Positions 53,480 to 63,111 are shown, counted from the first letter of the stretch. The stretch is 64,000 nt of DNA from Halomonas sp. TD01 (GCF_923868895.1 NZ_OV350343.1:124001-188000), one strand, 5' to 3'. A program made the numbers and translations. Notes: generated by a model not told the origin, from the letters alone.

Positions 53480-54412
53480 ATGACAGAGCAGGCAACTTCT
53501 AAAAAATCGCTTTTCCAGGCACGTGCCATCACAGGCCTTTGGAAACTACTGGCGCGTTGGCCACTTGCCGTTCTTTGGCGTATCGCCGTGCTATTAGGCC
53601 CGCTGGTCTATCGCTTTAGTAAACGAGAACGCCAGGTAACGGAAATCAATCTGCAAGTGGTTAACCCTGAGGCCACTACCAGCCAGCGCAAAGCACTTGC
53701 CATACAAAGCCTGCGCCACTCGGCAGCCACCATGTTGGAACTTGGCCATGCGTGGATGGCTGCTCCCGAAAAAGTAGAGGCCAGCATTTTATCGGTTCAT
53801 GGCCGAGATAAACTAGACAGCGCCCGTGCCGATGGCCGCGGCGTGATTGTGCTTGCCCCACACTTTGGTAATTGGGAAGTGCTTAACTTTTGGCTCTCCA
53901 GCCACTTTCCTTTTACCGCCATGTACGAGCCACCCAAAATTGCCGACCTTGAGCCAATTATTCGCCATGGCCGTGAGCGTATGGGAGCAAGCTTGGTACC
54001 CACCAACGCCAGAGGCGTTGCTGCCCTTCTTAAAGCGCTAAAGCGTAGCGAAGCTATCGGCATCTTGCCGGATCAAGAACCAAACTGGGGCAGCGGTGTA
54101 TTCGCCCCTTTTTATGGACGCGATGCTTATACGGCAACGCTGCTACCCAAACTAGTCGCCCGCACTCAGGCAAGGGTAGTTACTGGCGTTGCCTTACGGG
54201 TGCCCGGCAAAGGATTTGAAATTCATTTCCTTGACGCCGACGAGCAGGTTTACAGCGAAGATGATGTGGTATCGGCGACTGGCGTTAATGCCAGCGTAGA
54301 AGCATCAATCGCTCTTGATCCGACGCAGTATCAGTGGGAATACAAGCGCTATCGCAAAGTAATAGAGCAACAGCAAGGGCTAGCAAACGCCAAACAATTT
54401 AGGCTTTACTGA
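53480..54412 (+). CDS. Lysophospholipid/lipid A acyltransferase family protein (LpxL/HtrB-like)
   Basis: Inner-membrane acyltransferase of 310 residues (PF03279). The HX4E catalytic motif is HFGNWE in VIVLAPHFGNWEVLNF; GILPDQEPNWGSGVFAPFYG holds the glycine/proline-rich substrate segment; KYRYRKVIEQ near the end is typical. Family members transfer secondary acyl chains to lipid A or related lipids. It lies between two paralogous small membrane genes, so the three form a unit. The acceptor is not certain. Confidence 0.9.
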   Translation: MTEQATSKKSLFQARAITGLWKLLARWPLAVLWRIAVLLGPLVYRFSKRERQVTEINLQVVNPEATTSQRKALAIQSLRHSAATMLELGHAWMAAPEKVEASILSVHGRDKLDSARADGRGVIVLAPHFGNWEVLNFWLSSHFPFTAMYEPPKIADLEPIIRHGRERMGASLVPTNARGVAALLKALKRSEAIGILPDQEPNWGSGVFAPFYGRDAYTATLLPKLVARTQARVVTGVALRVPGKGFEIHFLDADEQVYSEDDVVSATGVNASVEASIALDPTQYQWEYKRYRKVIEQQQGLANAKQFRLY

Positions 54413-54418
54413 AGGGTA

Positions 54419-54781
54419 ATGAGAAAATTTATGACCCAGCGTTATATTCCCAAAGAGGAAATGCGCCCGCCACAAATCATTTACGCACTTTACTTAGCGG
54501 GCCTAGTAACAGCAAATATTACGCTGTTGATTGGCGTTATTATCGCTTATGTGTATCGCAATGAAGCGGCGCCGTGGCTGCAAGCTCACTACCGTTATTT
54601 GATCCGTACTTTTTGGATAGGCTGTCTCTACTTTATAGTTACCTTTACCCTTAGCTTAATGTTAGTGGGCACATTGCTATGGCCACTATTAGTGGTGTGG
54701 CTTTGTGTGCGCTGCATTATTGGCTGGGTTGCAGTACGCAAGGGAGAGCCACCGGCTCGTCCTGGCAGCTGGCTCTGGTAA
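54419..54781 (+). CDS. Small membrane protein, paralogue 2 (DUF4870-like)
   Basis: 120 residues, three predicted helices. The same ordered motifs as the protein at 53084 are present: IIYALYLAGLV, LIGVIIAYVYRNE, HYRYLIRTFWIGCLY and LWLCVRCIIGW, so the two are paralogues from duplication or divergence. The N-terminus is shorter. Start 54419 or 54431 (second Met). It is separated from the acyltransferase gene by 6 nt. Convergent with the manC gene (19 nt between stops). Confidence 0.85.
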   Translation: MRKFMTQRYIPKEEMRPPQIIYALYLAGLVTANITLLIGVIIAYVYRNEAAPWLQAHYRYLIRTFWIGCLYFIVTFTLSLMLVGTLLWPLLVVWLCVRCIIGWVAVRKGEPPARPGSWLW

Positions 54782-54800
54782 TAACTAAGTATCCAACCCC

Positions 54801-56210
54801 CTATTCATCACTGAGGCGAGCGTACACATCGTCTAAACGCTCGATGTCATCTTCCCCTAAATAGCTGCCCGACTGCACCTCGATCAACTCTAAAGGAATT
54901 TTCCCAGGGTTCTCCAGTCGGTGTAGCGCACCAATGGGGATATAGGTGGATTGGTTTTCACTAACGAGAAAGGTTTGCTCGCCCACCGTGACTTGGGCGG
55001 TGCCACTCACGACGACCCAGTGTTCAGCACGGTGGTGATGACGCTGCAGCGAAAGCCGCCCGCCAGGTTTAACCGTGATGTGCTTCACCTGATAGCGTTC
55101 TCCGCTATCCATGGCCTGAAAACTTCCCCAAGGACGATGAACTAACGGCGCAGCGTGGGGTTCACGACGCCCTGCTTGAGTGAGTGATGCCACCAGCTGT
55201 TTAACCTGCTGCGCCTGATCGCGGTGGGCAACTAGCACGCTATCTGATGTTTCTACCACGATCAAATCTTCAACACCGAGCGTTGCCACCAGGCGGTGCT
55301 TAGCAATAACAAGCGAGCGTTGCGTATTGGCCAGGATCCCGTCACCGTTAACTACGTTGCCCGCTTTATCGGGCGTTTGCGTTGCCCATAACGCATCAAA
55401 GCTACCAATATCGCTCCATTGGGCATCCAACGGAACCACCGCTGCGTGGTCACAGTGTTCCATGACGGCGTAGTCGATCGACTCCGCCGGAGATGAGCAA
55501 AATGCATCTTCACCTAAACGTAAAAAGTCCAAGTCACGATGAGCGTCGTCAACAGCCTGTTGGCAGGCTGCCAGCATGGCTGGCTGCAAACGTTCAAGCT
55601 GAGACAGGTAAGTGGATGCTTGCAGTAAAAACATACCGCTATTCCACAGGGTCTTGCCTGCTTCTAAAAGATGCTGGGCACGCTCTGCGCTAGGTTTCTC
55701 GATAAATGATGCTATCTGGTGACCACCGCCCAAAGGGCTGCCACATGCAATATAGCCATAGCCTGTTTCTGGATAGGTAGGGACCACGCCAAACGTAACG
55801 AGATACCCTTGGGCAGCAAGCGGCTCTGCGCAAGCGACACTGTGAGTAAACGCTACTACATTGCCGATAACGTGGTCTGCTGGAAGCACAAGTAACAGTG
55901 GATCCTCGCCCGCTTGACGGGCTAATAGCGCAGCGCAAGCAATTGCCGGTGCCGTGTTACGCCCTTCTGGCTCTAACACCAACGTTCCCGCTAGACCGCT
56001 CTCACGCAGCTGCTCCGCCATTAAGAACCGATGAGCATGGTGCCCCATCAACATCGGCGGCTGAGTATCCAACCCCTCCAAACGCGCAAGCGTTTGCTGC
56101 AGCAGGCTTTGGGATGACGTTAAGCGCAAGAACTGCTTTGGCATCTGCTCACGTGAGAGTGGCCAAAGCCGCGTACCGCTGCCACCGCTAAGAATGACGG
56201 GCTGGATCAT
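54801..56210 (-). CDS. manC: Mannose-1-phosphate guanylyltransferase / mannose-6-phosphate isomerase (ManC/AlgA type)
   Basis: Bifunctional enzyme of 469 residues producing GDP-mannose. The nucleotidyltransferase motif GGSGTRLWPLSRE and FVEKPS-like FIEKPSAE lie in the N-terminal part; the C-terminal cupin phosphomannose isomerase domain has SLQRHHHRAEHWVVVSGTA. The ATG at 56210 overlaps the TGA of the preceding sulfatase-like gene (ATGA). GDP-mannose would feed glycan synthesis. It is unusual to find it directly after a sulfatase-like membrane transferase. Confidence 0.94.
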   Translation of the reverse strand: MIQPVILSGGSGTRLWPLSREQMPKQFLRLTSSQSLLQQTLARLEGLDTQPPMLMGHHAHRFLMAEQLRESGLAGTLVLEPEGRNTAPAIACAALLARQAGEDPLLLVLPADHVIGNVVAFTHSVACAEPLAAQGYLVTFGVVPTYPETGYGYIACGSPLGGGHQIASFIEKPSAERAQHLLEAGKTLWNSGMFLLQASTYLSQLERLQPAMLAACQQAVDDAHRDLDFLRLGEDAFCSSPAESIDYAVMEHCDHAAVVPLDAQWSDIGSFDALWATQTPDKAGNVVNGDGILANTQRSLVIAKHRLVATLGVEDLIVVETSDSVLVAHRDQAQQVKQLVASLTQAGRREPHAAPLVHRPWGSFQAMDSGERYQVKHITVKPGGRLSLQRHHHRAEHWVVVSGTAQVTVGEQTFLVSENQSTYIPIGALHRLENPGKIPLELIEVQSGSYLGEDDIERLDDVYARLSDE

Positions 56211-57811
56211 GGTGTCGTCCCTGTAGAAGTGGTTAATGCTGGCGTACCAAAGTCTTGCTGCAACCAATGACGCAGCTGGCTCATTTTCGCGGCTTCCTCT
56301 GGGCTTTCCAGTGCAGGCAACATGCCATTAATAAAACCACGTGCTTTAAAAGGTGCTAATAACCCAGGATCGCCGCTAATCACATGCACAGGCACTGCAG
56401 CACTGGCGTTGTCGCCAGTAATCAACGGTGCCGCCTGATGGTCTCCAAGTACAATCAATAGTGTGTTGTCATCAACCACTCGCTCAGCCCAGCGCCCTGT
56501 GACCTTCACAGCGTAGTCTATTGACCACGCGTAATGGTCACGGATGCGCTCAATATCCTGCCAGAGCACTTCTGGCGGATCGCCGGCCTCCTCCCAAGGG
56601 GCGAAAATACGCCCATCGCCAATCATCGACCAGTCTTCGAAAACGGGCAAAATTGGCGTCCATGGCGCGTGGCTAGAAATCAGTGCGAGTTGCGCGAATA
56701 CCGGCATGTCTCCCAACAAATGTCGCTGGGTGTAATCCAGAGTGAACTGATCGGGCATTGTGACCCAGTTCAGCGGCGGCCCGGCGTAGGGTAAATCTTT
56801 CGCTGCCGCAATCTCATCAAAGCCGTAGGCCAGCCCTTCTGGCCAAGCCAATGTAATGGCGGGCATGACACTGAGCGTCCGCTGCCCAGTGCTACTAAAA
56901 TCATCAACGAGTGTTGAATGGTCGCTTTCCAGCATCAGCCTGTACCATAGCTGGTTATCAATCCAGCGACCGCTCAGTGCCGTGGCATGGGCAAGCCATG
57001 ACTGACCACCCCGTATAGGCGCTTTCAGCAAGCCTGACACAACGTGTAGATCGCGCTGCCCCAAACGTTGCTGTATGTCATCTAACGTGGAAAGCAAGAC
57101 ATTGCTATAGCGAGAGTCATTAATGGCCGATACACCATAAGACTCAATAAACGTTAATAAGACGTTGCGCCCCAACAAACCAGGTAATGGCCTGGGCTCT
57201 AACGGTGTATCCTGCAACTGCTCGGTAAACGCCACTCTTGCCTGATGAGTCGCCACTACCTGTTCCCACTGAAAACGCGTGGTGTTAACAGCAGGCAACG
57301 TTGATTTAGCAACTAAGCGCTTGCCGTTGGCCTCGGAAACCGCGAACCCTGCCGCAGTAATCATTACCAGGATGGCTAGAGCACCTGGAGCCCTCCATAC
57401 CGATAGATGTTTCGCAGGTAACAGCAATCGCAGCATCACCCATAAACTCCCTAACAGGGCAGCGCTGCCAAACAACATCAGGAAAGTTGCTGCTAGTTGA
57501 CCTACATTACCTACTAACAAATGGTAGATAGAGCGCACCAAGGGCACGTCCAGGTAGAGGTTTAGTGACCGACCAAACGCGGTGTGTGTCGCCGCATCAC
57601 CTAGATTGGCTGCCGTTACCAAGGCAAGCCAACTTACCAACAAAATAGCCAGCCAGCGACGTAAGTTACCTGGGCGAATAAGCAGCATTACGGGTGCTAT
57701 TACCCATGCTTCCCAAGCAATTAAAGGGGAGCCAATCTCACCGAAACGCCACCAAAGCGGCAATACCAGTAGAAAGTTGAGCGTTATACACGTGAGTAGA
57801 AGACGAATCAT
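56207..57811 (-). CDS. Membrane sulfatase-like/phosphotransferase-type protein
   Basis: Protein of 534 residues with several N-terminal helices (about residues 5-160) and a C-terminal periplasmic alkaline-phosphatase-superfamily domain. Candidate metal ligands are Glu223 (LLTFIESYG) and Asp457-His458 (LGDHQ); Ser271 (GGQSWLAHA) is a possible nucleophile, and His381 lies in SSHAPW. The layout is similar to LtaS, OpgB and EptA transferases. Divergent from opgG with 178 nt between and coupled to manC. Substrate unknown; a glycan or phospholipid-derived group transfer is possible. Confidence 0.82.
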   Translation of the reverse strand: MIRLLLTCITLNFLLVLPLWWRFGEIGSPLIAWEAWVIAPVMLLIRPGNLRRWLAILLVSWLALVTAANLGDAATHTAFGRSLNLYLDVPLVRSIYHLLVGNVGQLAATFLMLFGSAALLGSLWVMLRLLLPAKHLSVWRAPGALAILVMITAAGFAVSEANGKRLVAKSTLPAVNTTRFQWEQVVATHQARVAFTEQLQDTPLEPRPLPGLLGRNVLLTFIESYGVSAINDSRYSNVLLSTLDDIQQRLGQRDLHVVSGLLKAPIRGGQSWLAHATALSGRWIDNQLWYRLMLESDHSTLVDDFSSTGQRTLSVMPAITLAWPEGLAYGFDEIAAAKDLPYAGPPLNWVTMPDQFTLDYTQRHLLGDMPVFAQLALISSHAPWTPILPVFEDWSMIGDGRIFAPWEEAGDPPEVLWQDIERIRDHYAWSIDYAVKVTGRWAERVVDDNTLLIVLGDHQAAPLITGDNASAAVPVHVISGDPGLLAPFKARGFINGMLPALESPEEAAKMSQLRHWLQQDFGTPALTTSTGTTP

Positions 57812-57989
57812 CAGCGCTTCAACAGCATAGCAATCACCTCAACATTACACGCTTAATGGAGTTTAAAAAGCTTGCACACGACCATAAAAATCATATACCA
57901 ATAGACCGCATGGTATAACTTTTGTTGAGATATTTCATATACTGATTTTATGGTTACCACGTTGGCATGCAATCGAAAGGAACTCGCCC

Positions 57990-59519
57990 ATGAGTGTTCG
58001 TACTGCTGCAAAATGGATGTTGTCATTTAACTGCCTGATCGCCTTTTGCGCGGTTGCTAACGATGACGATGTTTTTGACCACGTCATTGAGCGCGCTCAG
58101 ACGCTAGCCGATGCGCCTTACCAAGCGCCAAATGAGTCGCTTCCCAGCGCTTTGAAGTCGTTGGACTATGACCTGTATCGAGAAATCCGTTTCAAACCCG
58201 AGCGAGCCTACTGGCGCGATGAAAGCCCTCTCAGTATGCAGCTATTTCACAGCGGATTTATATTTCAAACACCCGTCGCTATTAATGTGATCGAGAACGG
58301 TGACGTTGAACCACTCTCTTTCTCGGCAGATGACTTTCAGTACGATGGTGATGCCAACCGCTTGTTAGAGCATGATTTAACAGGCAGCGGTCATGCAGGC
58401 TTTAGGCTGCATTACCCTATCAATAATGATGATTATGCCGATGAATTTGCTGTTTTTCTTGGCGCAAGCTACTTCCGTCTAGTAGGACACGACCAAGCCT
58501 ACGGCCTTTCTACCCGCGGGCTTGCGATTGATACTGCGTTAGCCAGTGGTGAAGAGTTCCCTAAATTTCGCGAATTCTGGCTTTATAAGCCGGATGAAAA
58601 TTCTGACAGCATTACGCTTCTCGCACTCATGGATAGCCCGTCGCTAAGCGGCGCTTACCGCATTACGTTAACACCGGGCGAGAGCACCAAGGCAGATGTA
58701 GAAGCAACGCTGTTTGCACGTTCTGATATAGAAAAGCTAGGGGTTGCACCGCTCACCAGCATGTTCACTTTTGGGGAAGCCAGCACCGAACGACCTGATG
58801 ACTTTCGCCCTCAGGTACATGATTCTGATGGTTTGCTAATACACACGGGAGCCGACGAGTGGATTTGGCGGCCGTTGCAAAATCCCTCATCCGTACGCGT
58901 ATCAGCGTTTATAGATGATGCACCCAATGGGTTTGGTTTAATGCAACGGGAGCGGGACTTTGGCCGCTACCTAGACCTTGAAGCACACTACCACCGCCGC
59001 CCCAGCCAGTGGGTCGAGCCACTGGAGGATTGGGGCCCAGGACATGTAGAGCTAGTCGAAATCCCCACGCCAGATGAAACCCACGATAACATTGTGGCTT
59101 ACTGGGTGGCCGAGGAGGCGCTCACTGCTGGCGAATCACGCCACCTTCACTATCGAACGTTTACGCTCAATGAACAGCCCGAGGCTAATTTACTGGGCAA
59201 GGTTGTGCGCACCCGCCATGGAAGCGCAGCGGTTCCAGGCGAGGCCGACTCCCCCTCTGCTGATCAGCGCCAATTCATCGTAGATTTCCAGGGCGGCAAA
59301 CTGGATGACCTGACATCAAGCGAGCCAATCGAGCTGGACATTAGCGTGCAAAATAGTGAGGCATTACTACCTCAAGTCAAAACACTCCCCAACAACGGGC
59401 GACGGGCTACTTTCCGATTGCCCCCCGGCAGCGAGCCCAGTGATATCCGGCTGCGCCTGATGATGAAAGGAGAGCCCGTAACTGAAACCTGGAATTACGT
59501 GTGGTATCCCGATGCCTGA
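57990..59519 (+). CDS. opgG: Periplasmic glucan biosynthesis protein OpgG (MdoG)
   Basis: Periplasmic protein for osmoregulated periplasmic glucan synthesis, 509 residues (E. coli 511). It starts with a signal peptide (about residues 1-25, cleavage after AVA). Colinear with E. coli OpgG: GASYFRLVGHDQAYGLSTRGLAIDTALASGEEFPKFREFWLYKP and GLMQRERDFGRY, WVEPLEDWGPGHVELVEIPTPDETHDNIVAYW. Required for glucan backbone formation, possibly branching. Overlaps opgH by 8 nt. Confidence 0.95.
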   Translation: MSVRTAAKWMLSFNCLIAFCAVANDDDVFDHVIERAQTLADAPYQAPNESLPSALKSLDYDLYREIRFKPERAYWRDESPLSMQLFHSGFIFQTPVAINVIENGDVEPLSFSADDFQYDGDANRLLEHDLTGSGHAGFRLHYPINNDDYADEFAVFLGASYFRLVGHDQAYGLSTRGLAIDTALASGEEFPKFREFWLYKPDENSDSITLLALMDSPSLSGAYRITLTPGESTKADVEATLFARSDIEKLGVAPLTSMFTFGEASTERPDDFRPQVHDSDGLLIHTGADEWIWRPLQNPSSVRVSAFIDDAPNGFGLMQRERDFGRYLDLEAHYHRRPSQWVEPLEDWGPGHVELVEIPTPDETHDNIVAYWVAEEALTAGESRHLHYRTFTLNEQPEANLLGKVVRTRHGSAAVPGEADSPSADQRQFIVDFQGGKLDDLTSSEPIELDISVQNSEALLPQVKTLPNNGRRATFRLPPGSEPSDIRLRLMMKGEPVTETWNYVWYPDA

Positions 59520-61491
59520 TCTCCACGCGTTGCGGCCTTCGATGCCCTGGCTTAACGGTCGCCGAGCCTTCCTTGCTTTTACGGTGTTAGCCACCAGCAT
59601 CGGTGGCTGTATCGTGATGGCGAAGGTAGTTGCCAACCTTGCCATTGGTTGGCAAATCATCATGTTGATACTCTTTGCATTAACGTTTACTTGGATAGCG
59701 CTGGCTTTCTGGGGAGCACTGTGTGGCTTTGTGCTTTGTGCGCTACGTCGCGACCCACTCAGCTTACGTCGCCAAGCCATTGTGAACCCCAATGCCAGCC
59801 TGCTAGTCAGCCGCACCGCACTCGTAATGCCTATTTATGCAGAACCTCCTATCCCTACCATTGCGGGGCTAGAAGCAACGTGTCGTTCACTTCTCCAGCA
59901 AGCAGAAGCGTATGGTGCAGGAACACCCAGTGCTATCAACAAATACTTTGAAGTGTTTGTGTTGAGCGATACCCAAGAGTCGGCCATGGCAGACATCGAA
60001 GCGGCCCATGTGGCTGCCTTGCAACAGCGCCTTGCCGGACAGATAGCCATTCATTATCGGCGACGCCCTAATAATGATGGCCGAAAAGCAGGCAATATTG
60101 CAGAGTTTTGTCGCCGCTGGGGCCGCCGCTATGACTACATTGTAGTGCTTGATGCCGACAGCTTAATGAGTGGCGCAACGCTGCTGCATTTGGTACACCG
60201 AATGCAGCGCCAGCCAAGCGTAGGACTTATCCAAACAGTGCCTATCCCCGTTGGCCAACGTACGCTATTTGGTCGTTTTACCCAGCTAGCCTCGGCACTT
60301 TACAGCCCCATGCTAGCGGCAGGCCAAAGTTTTTGGCAGGGCGATGCGGCGAATTACTGGGGGCATAATGCGATCATTCGTACACGCGCTTTCATGGCCC
60401 ATGCGGGGCTACCGACGCTTTCAGGCAAGCCCCCTTTAGGGGGAGAGTTGCTAAGTCATGACTTCGTCGAAGCGGCTCTCCTGAAACGAGGTGGCTGGCA
60501 GGTGTTACTGGATACCTCTGCGACAACCGCCGTATCTCGTCACAACCCTTACGCTAGCGCGTCACACAACAGCTTTGAAGCCATGCCCAGCAACATGCTC
60601 GACTTTGCCAAGCGTGATCGCCGCTGGCTACAGGGCAATCTACAGCACTTACGCTTACTCACCGGCGCAGGGTTCCACCCGATTAGTCGACTACACTTTT
60701 TATTAGGCGCGTTTGCCTACCTTTCTTCGCTTGTTTGGCTTGGGCTGCTACTCTGCACCAGCCTCATGGTGGGTTATCAAGCCATTGAGACCACGTCAAC
60801 CCCGCCGTTGCCTGAAGCCCTCTCTCTGGGGCTGTTAAGCGTAACGCTGGGCATGCTGATTGCGCCCAAGCTACTGGGTCTGTTACTGACGTTCTGGCAA
60901 TGCCCCCATGCGTATGGCGGGCGACTCAAGCTTGTCACCAGCACGTTATTGGAAATTCTGTTTGCCGCTCTGATTGCGCCGCTGATGATGGCGTGGCACA
61001 GCTTATTTATCATCAACGTGCTGATTGGCCGGGCCATTGACTGGCAAACTCAGCATCGTGGGGAGCGTTCGCTCAGTTGGCGAGAGACATGGCACCACAC
61101 AGGATGGATGACGTTGTGTGGCATTGCCTGGGCAGGCACGATGATGCACTTTTCACCCTCCGCGTTTGGCTGGCTAACACCCGCATGGCTGGGGCTGATT
61201 GGAGCCGCTCCGTTGGTGAAATATTCCAGCAGTGCCACCTGGGGAAGCGTCATTAGCCGCAAGTTCGGCTTACTGCAAACGCCGAGTTCAGCACAACAAC
61301 CACCTCTTTTGGAGGACTTTGCCGCGTTAGAAAGCCACAGTCATCACTCCAGTACCACCTTATCTAACCCGTCGCTAACACTTTCTCTAGCGCTTCCCCA
61401 AGAACAGCCAGGCGATATGCCCTGCCAATCGTTTCGCTATCACGCTCAAACAGCAACTGAACATGCACCATCCGTTAAGGAGCCTTACTAA
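59512..61491 (+). CDS. opgH: Glucan glucosyltransferase OpgH (MdoH), short form
   Basis: Inner-membrane glycosyltransferase family 2 enzyme that makes the OPG backbone from UDP-glucose. 659 residues, with two N-terminal helices (20-75), a cytoplasmic catalytic domain with Asp214/Asp216 (VVLDADS), HDFVEAALLKRGG and the QxxRW-like RRWLQGN, and several C-terminal helices. Compared with E. coli OpgH (847) it lacks about 130 N-terminal residues, including the FtsZ-interacting part. The ATG overlaps opgG by 8 nt; TAATG overlap with fkbM follows. Confidence 0.93.
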   Translation: MPDLHALRPSMPWLNGRRAFLAFTVLATSIGGCIVMAKVVANLAIGWQIIMLILFALTFTWIALAFWGALCGFVLCALRRDPLSLRRQAIVNPNASLLVSRTALVMPIYAEPPIPTIAGLEATCRSLLQQAEAYGAGTPSAINKYFEVFVLSDTQESAMADIEAAHVAALQQRLAGQIAIHYRRRPNNDGRKAGNIAEFCRRWGRRYDYIVVLDADSLMSGATLLHLVHRMQRQPSVGLIQTVPIPVGQRTLFGRFTQLASALYSPMLAAGQSFWQGDAANYWGHNAIIRTRAFMAHAGLPTLSGKPPLGGELLSHDFVEAALLKRGGWQVLLDTSATTAVSRHNPYASASHNSFEAMPSNMLDFAKRDRRWLQGNLQHLRLLTGAGFHPISRLHFLLGAFAYLSSLVWLGLLLCTSLMVGYQAIETTSTPPLPEALSLGLLSVTLGMLIAPKLLGLLLTFWQCPHAYGGRLKLVTSTLLEILFAALIAPLMMAWHSLFIINVLIGRAIDWQTQHRGERSLSWRETWHHTGWMTLCGIAWAGTMMHFSPSAFGWLTPAWLGLIGAAPLVKYSSSATWGSVISRKFGLLQTPSSAQQPPLLEDFAALESHSHHSSTTLSNPSLTLSLALPQEQPGDMPCQSFRYHAQTATEHAPSVKEPY

Positions 61492-62273
61492 TGCCTTCTG
61501 CTTTTTTTGATCGGCTCCGCAGTGCCAGCGGTATGGCGCGTTCACTGTTTATTTACTGGCGGCCAGGAAGGCAAAGGGGCCTAAAGCAGTTATATCGTCC
61601 GTTTATTCAGCCGGGCGATATCGCTTTTGATATTGGCGCTCACTTAGGCGACCGTAGTGCCGCCTTCCACGCGCTAGGTGCTAAGGTAGTGGCATTAGAG
61701 CCACAGCCAGCACTGGCCAAATGGTTTAAACGGATACTCAATCGGCCGAACATTACGCTCCTACCACTGGCCGCTGGACCGCAGCCCGGCCATGCGGATA
61801 TCGCTATCAGTGTTAGTAACCCGACCCTCTCTACCCTAGCGACCGAGTGGCGTCATCAGGTGGGCGAACGCAACCCTGGCTTTCAGCACGTGCAATGGGA
61901 ACAGCAGCTAAGAGTGGAAGTCACCACACTGGATCAACTGATCGCCACTTACGGCGAACCAAGCTTTATAAAAATTGATGTTGAAGGGTTTGAAGCAGAG
62001 GTACTAATGGGACTTAATCACCCCGTCGCAGCGCTTTCAGTGGAATTTGTTGCAGGCGTGTTAGAGGCCAGCCATGCCTGCGTTGAACAGCTGTGCCGCC
62101 TTGGTGACTACCGCTTCAATGCAATTGCCGGTGAGCAGCGCCACTTTCGCTGGGCAACCTGGCAAACCCCTGAAACCATTACCCAGTGGCTTAACGATGG
62201 CGTTGAAGGCATGGCCTCAGGGGATCTCTACGCCTGCCGTGCCGACCATCCGCTGTTAAACGCATCCGCATAA
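61491..62273 (+). CDS. FkbM-family methyltransferase in the OPG operon
   Basis: SAM-dependent methyltransferase of 260 residues. The SAM loop is AFDIGAHLGDRSAAFHALGAKVVALEPQP and the FkbM signature FIKIDVEGFEAEVLMGL is intact. FkbM proteins O-methylate sugars or other hydroxyls. Its ATG shares one base with the opgH stop (TAATG), so it is co-translated with opgGH. No signal peptide. A methyl-modified glucan or precursor is the obvious hypothesis, with no direct evidence. Confidence 0.88.
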   Translation: MPSAFFDRLRSASGMARSLFIYWRPGRQRGLKQLYRPFIQPGDIAFDIGAHLGDRSAAFHALGAKVVALEPQPALAKWFKRILNRPNITLLPLAAGPQPGHADIAISVSNPTLSTLATEWRHQVGERNPGFQHVQWEQQLRVEVTTLDQLIATYGEPSFIKIDVEGFEAEVLMGLNHPVAALSVEFVAGVLEASHACVEQLCRLGDYRFNAIAGEQRHFRWATWQTPETITQWLNDGVEGMASGDLYACRADHPLLNASA

Positions 62274-62322
62274 TTCTTCAAAATCTATTTCCAAACACAG
62301 CTTTTAAAACAAGAGAACCTGC

Positions 62323-63111
62323 ATGATTTATCACTGGCAAACCCTCACCGCTCCCCAACTCGCCTCGATTGCCGAAGGTGATCCAGTTGCAGTGATCACC
62401 CTGGGGGCAATTGAGCAGCACGGTACGCACTTGCCGTTAGGCACCGACCTGATGATTGGTGAAGGGTTACAAGCCGCCATGCTGGACATCATCGACCCAG
62501 CGCTTGATGTGTTATGCCTGCCAGCGATTGCCGTAGGCGCGAGCGACGAGCACGCCAACTTCCCAGGAACACTCAGCCTACCCGCTCCACTCGCCATCGC
62601 GACATTAGAGGCTTACGGCGAAAGCATTGCCCAGGCAGGTATAAAAAAGCTGGTGTTGATTAATAGCCACGGCGGCAATAAAGCCGTGATGGACCTTGCC
62701 GCGCTGACACTACGCAAGCAATTTGCAATGCGCGTAGTGAAAGCCACTTATACACGCCTTCCGCCACTGGAAGGTGCTATCAATGCCGATGAGCTGCGCT
62801 ACGGGTTGCATGGCGGACTGCTGGAAACCGCCATCATGCTGCATTTAGCACCTGAATTTGTGCAGCTCGACAGCTACCAGCCCACACCACCGGCAATGCC
62901 TAAAGGTGACGCACTAGTGAGCCCAGAAGGTAGCGCCGCGTTTGCCTGGCTTGCCGAGGACTTGAGTACGTTCGGCGTTGCCGGTGATGCAACGGATGCT
63001 CATAAAGCATTAGGTGAACGGTTAGTAAGGCACTACGCCACTCAGTTAGCGCAGGTGGTGGCCGAAACCGCCCACCTGCCGCCGCTTATCACACGTAAAA
63101 CATCAAATTAA
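62323..63111 (+). CDS. Creatininase-family amidohydrolase
   Basis: 262-residue member of the creatininase family. Metal ligands: Glu and His in LGAIEQHGTHLPLGTD, His in SHGGNKAVMDLAA, Glu in GGLLETAIML. Relatives include creatininase and MftE, and enzymes in flavin and tetrahydromethanopterin pathways. GAGAACC is upstream of the ATG. 50 nt from fkbM on the same strand, so read-through is possible. Its stop overlaps the convergent GTP cyclohydrolase II-like gene by 4 nt. Substrate unknown. Confidence 0.88.
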   Translation: MIYHWQTLTAPQLASIAEGDPVAVITLGAIEQHGTHLPLGTDLMIGEGLQAAMLDIIDPALDVLCLPAIAVGASDEHANFPGTLSLPAPLAIATLEAYGESIAQAGIKKLVLINSHGGNKAVMDLAALTLRKQFAMRVVKATYTRLPPLEGAINADELRYGLHGGLLETAIMLHLAPEFVQLDSYQPTPPAMPKGDALVSPEGSAAFAWLAEDLSTFGVAGDATDAHKALGERLVRHYATQLAQVVAETAHLPPLITRKTSN

